Of a DNA stretch of 10,019 bases, positions 1-6,328 are shown piece by piece (position 1 is the stretch's first letter; each line of letters opens with the position of its first letter). This DNA is from BQOK01 sp048388525 (GTDB lineage Bacteria > Bacillota > Clostridia > Oscillospirales > Ruminococcaceae): assembly GCF_048388525.1 (NCBI RefSeq), contig NZ_DBGCTQ010000030.1, positions 1-10,019 on the forward strand, read 5' to 3'. Below the pieces are notes generated by a model that was not told where the DNA came from, made no database searches, and saw only the letters and a program-made list of their open reading frames with translations. Position numbers and translations under genes: made by a program.

Positions 1-98
1 ACGGCGCCTGGCTGGTAAAGGCCGGGGGCGTGTCGGGCGGCGAGGACCTGATGGACGCCGCCGCTTACGAAGCTTACTGCGCCGGGCTGGGCGGCTGA
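1..98 (+). CDS. gcvH: Glycine cleavage system H protein, C-terminal end (partial)
   Basis: This is the last 31 codons of a gene entering from the left edge; the reading frame begins at base 3 and stops with TGA at 96-98. The tail reads GAWLVKAGG...GEDLMDAAAYEAYCAGLGG. The W-x-x-K stretch followed by LMDAxAYEA is the usual C-terminus of GcvH, the small carrier whose lipoyl-lysine arm shuttles the aminomethyl group between P-, T- and L-proteins. The lipoylated lysine itself would lie upstream, outside the window. Its place 20 bases ahead of gcvPA supports the call. Few residues are visible, but the combination of motif and neighbours makes another identity unlikely. Confidence 0.85.
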   Translation, partial: GAWLVKAGGVSGGEDLMDAAAYEAYCAGLGG

Positions 99-118
99 GC
101 CGCGAAGGGAGCGTTTTT

Positions 119-1441
119 ATGGGCAGTTATATCCCGAGCAGCCCGCAGGAACAGCAGGAAATGCTGCGGGCGGCCGGTTTTTCCGGCTTTGACGCGCTGT
201 ATGCCGACCTTCCGCCCCAGCTTCGCCTGGCTCCCGGCGCGCTGAACCTTCCCTCCGGTCTCTCGGAGCTGGAGGTGCGCGCCCAGATGGAGCGGCTGGC
301 CTGGCAAAACACGGTCTTTCCCCATCTGTTCCGGGGCGCGGGCGCCTACCGGCATTACATCCCGGCCATCGTGCAGAGCGTGGTAGGCAAGGAGGAGTTC
401 GTCACCGCCTACACCCCCTACCAGGCCGAGATCAGCCAGGGCATCCTGCAATCCATTTTTGAGTACCAGACCATGATCTGCGAGCTCACCGGCATGGAGG
501 CCGCCAACGCCTCGGTGTACGATGGCGCCACCGCGGCGGCCGAGGCGCTGGCCATGTGCAGGGAGCGCGGGCGCACCGTGGCCCTGGTGAGTGCGGCCGC
601 GCAGCCCCAGGTGCGCAGCGTGCTTGCCGCCTATTGCTTTGGCAGCGGCATGGAGCTGCGCATTATCCCCGAGCGCGAAGGCCGCACCGACCTCGACGCC
701 CTTGCCGATCTGCTCAGCAGCTCGGTGGCCTGCGTTTACCTGCAGCAGCCGAACTTTTACGGCTGCCTGGAAGACTGCGCCCGCGCGGCGGACCTTGCCC
801 ACGGGGCCGGGGCCAAGCTCATTCTGGGCTGCAACCCCATCTCCCTGGCCCTGCTCAAAAGCCCCGGCGAATCCGGGGCAGACGTGGCGGTGGGCGAGGG
901 CCAACCCCTGGGCCTGCCCCTGGCGTTCGGGGGGCCCTACCTGGGCTTTATGGCCACCACCAAGGCGCTCATGCGGCGGCTGCCGGGACGCATCGTGGGC
1001 CAAACGACCGATGCCGACGGCAAACGCGCCTATGTGCTCACCCTGCAGGCGCGGGAGCAGCACATCCGCCGCGAAAAGGCAAGCTCCAACATCTGTTCCA
1101 ACCAGGCGCTGTGCGCCATGACCGCGGCAGCGTATCTGTCCGCCATGGGCGCAGAGGGCCTCACCCGTGTGGCGCAGCACTGCATGGCCAACGCCCGCCT
1201 TCTGGAAGCGGCCCTGGCTGGCGCGGGGTACCCCCGCAAACACGCCGGCCCCTATTTCCACGAGTTCGTCACCACCTGCCCGGTGCCCGCGGCACAGGTG
1301 CTCCGCACGCTGGAAGCGCAGGGGTATCTGGGCGGCCTGCCGGTGGGCGAAAACGAGCTGCTGTGGTGCGCCACCGAGCTGAACACGCCGGAGGAGATCG
1401 AAACTCTGGCCGCCATTTTAAAGGAGGTGGGCAAGGCATGA
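119..1441 (+). CDS. gcvPA: Glycine dehydrogenase (decarboxylating) subunit 1, P-protein alpha
   Basis: This encodes 440 residues, the usual size of the N-terminal half of split P-protein. With GcvPB it forms the PLP-dependent enzyme that releases CO2 from glycine and transfers the aminomethyl group to lipoyl-GcvH in the cytoplasm. Recognisable family blocks are the N-terminal IPSSPQEQQEML, YTPYQAEISQG at residues 98-108, YDGATAAAEA from residue 134, GGPYLGFMAT in the middle and REKASSNICSNQAL around residues 318-330. The ATG at 119 is preceded by GAAGGGAG at a suitable distance and lies 20 bases after the gcvH stop. The stop TGA overlaps the ATG of gcvPB (ATGA), indicating one operon and probable translational coupling. 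The PLP lysine is in the partner subunit, as expected for split P-proteins. Nothing is truncated. Confidence 0.95.
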   Translation: MGSYIPSSPQEQQEMLRAAGFSGFDALYADLPPQLRLAPGALNLPSGLSELEVRAQMERLAWQNTVFPHLFRGAGAYRHYIPAIVQSVVGKEEFVTAYTPYQAEISQGILQSIFEYQTMICELTGMEAANASVYDGATAAAEALAMCRERGRTVALVSAAAQPQVRSVLAAYCFGSGMELRIIPEREGRTDLDALADLLSSSVACVYLQQPNFYGCLEDCARAADLAHGAGAKLILGCNPISLALLKSPGESGADVAVGEGQPLGLPLAFGGPYLGFMATTKALMRRLPGRIVGQTTDADGKRAYVLTLQAREQHIRREKASSNICSNQALCAMTAAAYLSAMGAEGLTRVAQHCMANARLLEAALAGAGYPRKHAGPYFHEFVTTCPVPAAQVLRTLEAQGYLGGLPVGENELLWCATELNTPEEIETLAAILKEVGKA

Positions 1442-2880
1442 AACTGATTTTTGAGCGCGGCGCCCCGGGGCGCGGGTGCGATCTTGTGCCCCCCTGCACC
1501 CTGCCCCTGCCCGACCTGGGCGGGTTTGCCCGCACGGCCCCGCCCCGCCTGCCGCAGGTCAGCGAAACCGAGCTCAGCCGCCACTACACGGCGCTTGCCG
1601 GGCGCACCCGCGGCGTGAACGGCGGCTTCTACCCTTTGGGCTCCTGCACCATGAAGTACAACCCAAAGGCGGGCGAAGCGGCCGCGGCCCTGCCCGGTTT
1701 CACCGGCGTGCATCCCCTGCAGCCTGCGCACACGGTGCAGGGCTGCCTGGAAACCCTGGCCCAGGCCGAGCGGTATCTGTGCGAGATCACCGGCATGGAC
1801 GCCATGAACTTTCAGCCAGCGGCAGGCGCCCACGGCGAATTCACCGGCCTTCTGCTCATCAAGGCCTACCACGCCGCCCGGGGCGATAGGGCCCGCACAA
1901 AAATGCTGGTGCCGGATTCCGCCCACGGCACAAACCCCGCCAGTGCGGCCATGGCAGGCTTCGAGGTGGTGAATATTCCCTCCCTGCCGGACGGCTGCGT
2001 GGATCTCGGCGCCCTGCGTGCGGCCGCCGGGCCGGACACCGCCGGCCTCATGCTCACCAATCCCAACACGGTGGGCCTGTTCGACAAAAACATCCTCGCC
2101 ATCACCGAGATCGTGCACGCAGCGGGCGGCCTCTGCTATTACGACGGCGCCAACCTGAACGCGGTCATGGGCGTCGCCCGCCCCGGCGACATGGGCTTCG
2201 ACGTGGTGCATTTAAACCTGCACAAGACCTTCGCCACCCCCCACGGCGGCGGCGGCCCCGGCAGCGGCCCGGTGGGCTGCAAGGCCCTGCTTGTCCCCTA
2301 TCTGCCCGGCGCGCGGCCGGAACGGCTGCCCGAGGGTTTGCGCTGGCACCGCGAGTCGCACAGCGTGGGCGACGTCAAGGCATTTCACGGCAATTTCCTG
2401 GTGGTGGTCCGGGCGCTGGCCTACATCCTTACCCTGGGGCGCGAGGGCATCCCGCAGGCGGCCCAGAATGCCGTTCTGAACGCAAACTATCTGATGAGCC
2501 GCCTGCGGGGCCATTACGACCTCGCCTACGACCGCCCCTGCATGCACGAGTTCGTGCTCACCCTGGAGCCGCTCAAACAGCAGACCGGCGTGAGCGCGCT
2601 GGACATCGCCAAGGCCCTTTTGGACCGCGGCATCCACCCGCCCACCATGTATTTCCCGCTCATCGTGCACGAGGCGCTCATGGTCGAACCCACCGAAACC
2701 GAACCCCGCGAAACGCTGGACGAGGCGGCCGACGCCCTGCTGGAAATTTTGGCCGAGGCGCGGCGCGCGCCGGCCGGCCTTCACGCCATGCCCCGCACCA
2801 CCCCGATCCGCCGCCCGGACGAGGTCGCCGCCGCCCGCAAGCCGGTGCTGCGCTATTGCTGGGAAGGGCCGGCCACATGA
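1438..2880 (+). CDS. gcvPB: Glycine dehydrogenase (decarboxylating) subunit 2, P-protein beta
   Basis: This encodes 480 residues, normal for the C-terminal half of split P-protein, and carries the PLP-binding lysine: NLHKTF with K263, followed by the glycine-rich ATPHGGGGPGSGPVG loop. Other conserved blocks are GGFYPLGSCTMKYNPK at residues 62-77, EITGMDAMNFQPAAGAHGE and PDSAHGTNPASA. The open frame extends far upstream inside gcvPA, but the ATG at 1438 is the right start. It has AAGGAGGTGG at 1421-1430 seven bases ahead, overlaps the gcvPA stop, and gives the standard N-terminus (MKLIFERGAPG...). The 3' end overlaps lplA by ATGA. It acts with GcvPA as a heterotetramer in other bacteria (family knowledge). 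Confidence 0.95.
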   Translation: MKLIFERGAPGRGCDLVPPCTLPLPDLGGFARTAPPRLPQVSETELSRHYTALAGRTRGVNGGFYPLGSCTMKYNPKAGEAAAALPGFTGVHPLQPAHTVQGCLETLAQAERYLCEITGMDAMNFQPAAGAHGEFTGLLLIKAYHAARGDRARTKMLVPDSAHGTNPASAAMAGFEVVNIPSLPDGCVDLGALRAAAGPDTAGLMLTNPNTVGLFDKNILAITEIVHAAGGLCYYDGANLNAVMGVARPGDMGFDVVHLNLHKTFATPHGGGGPGSGPVGCKALLVPYLPGARPERLPEGLRWHRESHSVGDVKAFHGNFLVVVRALAYILTLGREGIPQAAQNAVLNANYLMSRLRGHYDLAYDRPCMHEFVLTLEPLKQQTGVSALDIAKALLDRGIHPPTMYFPLIVHEALMVEPTETEPRETLDEAADALLEILAEARRAPAGLHAMPRTTPIRRPDEVAAARKPVLRYCWEGPAT

Positions 2881-3872
2881 CCCGGGCGCTCTACCTCTGC
2901 ACGGCTCCCGGCACAGACCCTTATCAAAACCTGGCCGTGGAAGAATACCTCACCTTCCACACCCGGCCCGGCGAGTGTATTTTATACCTGTGGCAGAACC
3001 AGCGCACCGTGGTGATCGGCCGCAATCAAAACGCCTGGGCCGAGTGCGATCTTGCCTGCCTGGCGCAGGAGGGCGGCCATTTGGCCCGCCGCTTGTCCGG
3101 GGGCGGGGCTGTGTATCACGACCTGGGCAACCTGAATTTCACCTTTTGCCTGCCCAAGGCCGAGGCGGACCTGCAAAGGCAGCTGGGCGTGCTGCTGCGG
3201 GCCCTCGCCCTGGCCGGCATCCCAGCCGAAAAAAGCGGCCGCAACGATCTCACCGTGGGCGGCCGCAAATGCTCGGGCAACGCGTTTTTTTCCTCAGGGC
3301 CCTATTATTATCACCACGGCACCCTGATGCTGCAGGTGGAGGAGGAAGCCCTGGGGCGTTACCTCACCGTCTCCCCCACAAAGCTTGCGGCAAAGGGGGT
3401 GCCCTCGGTGCGCAGCCGGGTCACAAACCTGTGCAGCCATGCCCCTGGCCTCACCGCACAGCGCATGCGGGGGCTGCTGGCGCAGGCCGCCGCCGAACAA
3501 TACGCCCTTGAGGCAAAGCCTCTGCCGCCGGATCGCCTGGACCTGGCCGAAATCGGGCTTTTGCGAAAAAAGTACGCCTCCGGGCAATGGCTGTACGGCC
3601 CGCACCTGCCCTTCACCCACCGGCTGGAACAGCGCTGGGCCTGGGGGGGCGTCACCCTGGAGCTGGCCGTGGAACACGATCTTGTGCAGGCGGCGGTGCT
3701 CTACACTGACGCGCTGCAGGGCGATTGGTTTTCGGGCGCGGGCAGCGCCCTGGAAGGGCTGCCCTGCCGCCCGGCGCTCCTGGCCGACGCGCTGGACAAA
3801 CACCTGGCCTGCCGGGGCGCAGACGAAGCGCTTCGCGGCGATCTGCGGCAGCTCTGGCACGGTGGGGGCTGA
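2877..3872 (+). CDS. lplA: Lipoate-protein ligase A
   Basis: This encodes 331 residues, matching LplA proteins that have a catalytic domain plus a small C-terminal domain. The enzyme activates lipoate with ATP and attaches it to a lysine of acceptor proteins, here most likely the GcvH encoded in the same operon. Visible motifs are NLAVEEYL near the N-terminus, QNQRTVVIGRNQNAW, the lipoate-binding RRLSGGGAVYHDLGNLNFTF at residues 71-90, and GGRKCSGNAFF with the catalytic-type lysine K131. The C-terminal LDLAEIGLLRKKYASGQWLYG stretch is typical of the accessory domain. A start at 2856 is possible in frame, but the ATG at 2877 overlaps the gcvPB stop (ATGA) and removes a non-conserved extension, so it is preferred. 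Its location implies dependence on salvaged lipoate; lipoate synthesis genes are not seen here. Confidence 0.93.
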   Translation: MTRALYLCTAPGTDPYQNLAVEEYLTFHTRPGECILYLWQNQRTVVIGRNQNAWAECDLACLAQEGGHLARRLSGGGAVYHDLGNLNFTFCLPKAEADLQRQLGVLLRALALAGIPAEKSGRNDLTVGGRKCSGNAFFSSGPYYYHHGTLMLQVEEEALGRYLTVSPTKLAAKGVPSVRSRVTNLCSHAPGLTAQRMRGLLAQAAAEQYALEAKPLPPDRLDLAEIGLLRKKYASGQWLYGPHLPFTHRLEQRWAWGGVTLELAVEHDLVQAAVLYTDALQGDWFSGAGSALEGLPCRPALLADALDKHLACRGADEALRGDLRQLWHGGG

Positions 3873-3912
3873 ACCCCCACAATTGACCTTTACAGCGGGC
3901 GGTCCGCCGCCC
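3862..3912 (+). other. Two GC-rich hairpins between lplA and lpdA
   Basis: The first hairpin pairs GTGGGGG (3862-3868) with CCCCCAC (3874-3880) and places the lplA stop codon in its five-base loop. The second pairs GGGCGG (3897-3902) with CCGCCC (3907-3912) and ends just before the lpdA ribosome binding site GGAGGA (3919-3924). Neither is followed by a T-run, so they are not obvious intrinsic terminators. They may set mRNA stability or the relative yield of lpdA. This is the only gap larger than about 20 bases in the visible operon. Confidence 0.45.
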
Positions 3913-3927
3913 CGGAACGGAGGAACG

Positions 3928-5304
3928 ATGGAACACTATGACCTGGTGGTGATCGGCGCGGGCCCCGGCGGCTACGAGGCCGCACTGGAGGCCGCAGGCC
4001 TGGGCCTGCGCACCGCGCTGATCGAGCGGCGGCAGCTGGGCGGCACCTGCCTGAACCGGGGCTGCATCCCCACAAAAGCGCTGGCGCACGCCGCCGGCCT
4101 TTATGCCGAGCTGAGCGCCTGCGGACGGTTCGGCCTCTCAGCGGAACAGCTGCGGTGCGACCCCGCTGCGCTGGCCGCTTACCGCCAAAGCACGGTGGAA
4201 ACGCTGCGGGGAGGCATCGCCCTGCGGCTCAAACAAAAAAAGGTGGATCTGTTCCAGGGCTCCGGCCTTATAACGGCGCCCCACCGGGTCCGGGTGGAGT
4301 TCCCGCAGGGCGATGCGCTGGAGCTGGAAGCGCAGAACATCCTGGTGGCCGCAGGCGCAAAGCCCGCCGTGCCTCCCATCCCGGGCGCGCAGCTGCCCGG
4401 CGTGATGACCAGCGACGAACTGCTGGAATGGGGCGGCCCGCCTTTCGGCACCCTTTTGGTGATCGGGGGCGGGGTCATCGGGGTCGAGTTCGCCTCCATC
4501 TATGCCGCCCTGGGCAGCCGTGTGGTCATTCTCGAGGCGCTGGACGGGCTTCTCGCAAACCTGGACCGGGAGCTTGGGCAAAGCCTTAAGCTGCTGTTCA
4601 AAAAGCGCGGTGTCCAGGTGCACACCGGCGCCCGGGTGGAAGCCCTGGAACCCGCCTGCGAAAAGGGCCGCCTGTGCTGCCGCTACACGGAAAAGGGCGT
4701 TCCTGCCGAATGCGAGGCGGACGCCGTGCTGCTGGCCGTAGGCCGCACCCCCTGCGGCCTCGGGGCCTTTGCTCCCGGCGCAGCCCCCGCCAGCGAAAGG
4801 GGCCGCCTTCTGGTCAACAGCGCCTTCACCACCTCCCTGCCCGGGGTATACGCCATTGGCGACGCCATCGGCGGCGCGCAGCTGGCCCACCTGGCCACGG
4901 CCCAGGGCCTGGCGGTCGTGCGCGCCCTGGCGGGCAAAGCCCCCGGCCTGCGGCTGGACGTGGTGCCCGCCTGCGTGTACACCGAGCCCGAGATCGCCAG
5001 CGTGGGCCTCTCGGCCGACGAGGCAAAGGCCCGGGGCCTGGCGGTCCAGACCAAAAAGTATCCCATGTCGGCCAACGGCAAATCGGTGCTCACCGGCCAG
5101 GAGCGCGGGTTCATCAAGGTGGTATACGACCCCGCCGGCCGCGCCGTGCTGGGCGCCCAGCTGATGTGCGCCCGCGCCACCGACCTGGTGGGCGAGTTCG
5201 GCCTCGCCATCGCAAACGGCCTCACGGTGGAGCAGATGGCCGCGGCCATCCGCCCCCACCCCACCTTCAGCGAGGGCATCAGCGAAGTTCTGCGCAGCTG
5301 CTGA
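3928..5304 (+). CDS. lpdA: Dihydrolipoyl dehydrogenase (L-protein, E3)
   Basis: This encodes 458 residues, a normal length. It is an FAD flavoenzyme that re-oxidises the dihydrolipoyl arm of GcvH and reduces NAD+. In order: FAD-binding GAGPGGYEAA at residues 10-19; redox-active disulphide GGTCLNRGC with C41 and C46, followed by IPTK; NAD-binding GGGVIGVEFA from residue 180; second FAD motif YAIGDAIGG with D312; and the dimerisation-domain dyad PHPTFSE with H444 and E449. The ATG at 3928 follows GGAGGA at 3919-3924; the frame continues upstream through lplA but without meaning. It is the last gene of the glycine cleavage operon, 55 bases after lplA, and is followed by a strong terminator. It could also serve 2-oxoacid dehydrogenases, but the context favours glycine cleavage. 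Confidence 0.95.
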   Translation: MEHYDLVVIGAGPGGYEAALEAAGLGLRTALIERRQLGGTCLNRGCIPTKALAHAAGLYAELSACGRFGLSAEQLRCDPAALAAYRQSTVETLRGGIALRLKQKKVDLFQGSGLITAPHRVRVEFPQGDALELEAQNILVAAGAKPAVPPIPGAQLPGVMTSDELLEWGGPPFGTLLVIGGGVIGVEFASIYAALGSRVVILEALDGLLANLDRELGQSLKLLFKKRGVQVHTGARVEALEPACEKGRLCCRYTEKGVPAECEADAVLLAVGRTPCGLGAFAPGAAPASERGRLLVNSAFTTSLPGVYAIGDAIGGAQLAHLATAQGLAVVRALAGKAPGLRLDVVPACVYTEPEIASVGLSADEAKARGLAVQTKKYPMSANGKSVLTGQERGFIKVVYDPAGRAVLGAQLMCARATDLVGEFGLAIANGLTVEQMAAAIRPHPTFSEGISEVLRSC

Positions 5305-5370
5305 ACCAATCGGAAAAGCAATTTTCTTGCGCCTCGCGCTTTTGTTCCCGCAACCTTTCCCCCGCGGGCC

Positions 5371-5420
5371 AAAGGCGCCCCGCAAATGGTATGACAAAAC
5401 CATTTGCGGGGCGCCTTTTT
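5371..5420 (+). terminator. Intrinsic terminator of the glycine cleavage operon
   Basis: A perfect 19-base inverted repeat (5371-5389 and 5400-5418) pairs AAAGGCGCCCCGCAAATGG with its complement around a 10-base loop and ends in a T-run at 5416-5420. It lies 66 bases after the lpdA stop. On the - strand the arm ends in only three Ts, so it would be weaker in that direction. It also marks the edge of the GC-rich region. Confidence 0.93.
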
Positions 5421-5427
5421 GATCATC

Positions 5428-5441
5428 CAAATTCGCTCTTA
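5428..5441. repeat. 14-base direct repeat, copy 1
   Basis: CAAATTCGCTCTTA here is repeated exactly at 9316-9329. This copy sits eight bases after the lpdA terminator, at the change from GC-rich to AT-rich DNA. It also forms half of a local inverted repeat: AATTCGC (5430-5436) and GCGAATT (5447-5453). It is a candidate boundary or attachment-like sequence, but no recombinase gene is seen, so the function is unknown. Confidence 0.5.
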
Positions 5442-5454
5442 GCGGGGCGAATTG

Positions 5455-5957
5455 CTACGCCAGTAATCCAAGATTGCCAAGCGGCCATACGCAATCCTTT
5501 AGCCCCTGCCGGCAGATGAGTTCTGTTTCACGTTTTTGCCCCAATCCAAGCTCAAGCAAAACTTCATCTATCATGTCTTTCTGATCTCTTGTCAGATTGG
5601 TGGTCAGCATTTCATCTATATGCTCCTGCCGCTTTTTGCGGTACTCCTCCTTCGTTGTTTGAAGGTTGCAACTGTCTTTAAGGCAGCTGCCGTACTGCAA
5701 GTGGCGGTTCTTCTTTACCGGCGGTCGCCGCCGCCTTCCATATGCCTTGGCTATCGTTCCCGCCGTGTCAGATCAAGGGATTCCATCTCCATCCTGTCCG
5801 CTGCCATAATGAAAGTTTCAACCTGCTTTTCCATCTGCAGCTTCTCAATGATTGTACCACCTGCCACAGCAATAACAAGGCCGACCACCACATAAGCGAT
5901 TGCAACTTTTGCCGCAAAGATACTCATCAGCAGAACAAGGATTCCCTCAAAGTCCAA
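5455..5957 (-). pseudogene. Small membrane/helical protein gene, probably frameshifted
   Basis: Two overlapping - strand frames look like one broken gene. The first (5957 down to 5751; an internal ATG lies at 5927-5925) encodes a strongly hydrophobic segment, roughly ILVLLMSIFAAKVAIAYVVV plus GLVIAVAGG, then a charged helix ending MEMESLDLTRRER and TAG. The second is open from 5772 to 5455 and reads TIAKAYGRRRRPPVKKNRH, then a helical Lys/Glu/Gln-rich tail ending LGNLGLLA. It has no ATG or GTG near its beginning, only a TTG at 5700, and the frames overlap by 22 bases, the pattern left by a small indel. The C-terminal part loosely resembles small helical DUF6809-like proteins of clostridial elements; this is a weak impression. 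A consensus promoter lies upstream at 6080-6107. Two intact overlapping genes remain possible, but neither frame has a clear ribosome binding site. Confidence 0.4.
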
Positions 5958-6029
5958 ATAAAACAGTGCTATGGCGGAGGTATCGACGACAAAATTCGAT
6001 AAAATATATTAGAATGTCCGCATAAAAAT

Positions 6030-6064
6030 AATGCGTAAGCCCGGGTAGTCCGAACTTGCGCATT
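6030..6064 (-). other. Structured leader element, terminator-like hairpin
   Basis: AATGCGTAAG (6030-6039) pairs with CTTGCGCATT (6055-6064), with one wobble on + and one mismatch on -, around a 15-base GC-rich interior that can form a further CGG/CCG pairing (6042-6044 with 6050-6052). In the - direction it begins about 10 bases after the expected start of the 6080-6107 promoter and is followed by a run of five Ts (6028-6024). An additional CGCAT at 6019-6023 could compete for the ATGCG at 6031-6035, giving two alternative folds. The rest of the 313-base stretch 5958-6270 holds no supported gene; an 80-codon + strand frame there has no ribosome binding site and is not accepted. Confidence 0.35.
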
Positions 6065-6079
6065 TGCGACTCGACATAT

Positions 6080-6107
6080 ATTATAGTATGTGACGGTGTT
6101 TTTTCAA
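6080..6107 (-). promoter_or_regulatory. Sigma-70/SigA-type promoter on the - strand
   Basis: On the - strand, TTGAAA (6107-6102) and TATAAT (6085-6080) are separated by 16 bases, matching five of six and six of six consensus positions. Transcription would start near 6073 and run toward the structured element at 6064-6030 and the small broken gene below 5957. Confidence 0.6.
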
Positions 6108-6268
6108 AGGCGATTTTCACCAAATTTTAGCGAGTTAAAGTTGGTTGTATTAAAGAATTCTTCTATCACCAAAAAACCACTTGGAGATCTGAGTGAAGTA
6201 AATATTCTTTGCCTGAATCACACTTTGTGGATTTTTTGCGTTCTCCCTGCCAGCCGTACTCAACAGGC

Positions 6269-6319
6269 AAAAAAGCATTCCAAAAACCCAGCATTCATGC
6301 AGGTTTCCGGAATGCTTTT
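6269..6319 (-). terminator. Intrinsic terminator of the nuclease gene
   Basis: This is a long interrupted hairpin 10 bases beyond the nuclease stop. The outer arms are AAAAGCATTCC (6271-6281) with GGAATGCTTTT (6309-6319), the middle arms AAACC (6284-6288) with GGTTT (6302-6306), and the tip GCAT (6291-6294) with ATGC (6297-6300). Read on the - strand it ends in six Ts (6274-6269), as expected for termination of the leftward gene. Confidence 0.85.
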
Positions 6320-6328
6320 ATGCTGCTG

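Noticed and set aside
74..1261. 395-codon open frame on the - strand opposite gcvPA
   Set aside because: It is a by-product of GC-rich codons in gcvPA; composition is rich in Gly, Ala, His and Gln with no motif, and gcvPA is unambiguous.
4138..5430. 430-codon open frame on the - strand opposite lpdA, and similar frames opposite gcvPB (1252-2211) and lplA (3294-3860)
   Set aside because: These are antisense shadows of well-identified genes; none shows a domain or a credible ribosome binding site.
6019..6064. tRNA or known riboswitch at the structured intergenic element
   Set aside because: There is no cloverleaf or CCA-type acceptor layout, and the stems match no riboswitch class I recognise.
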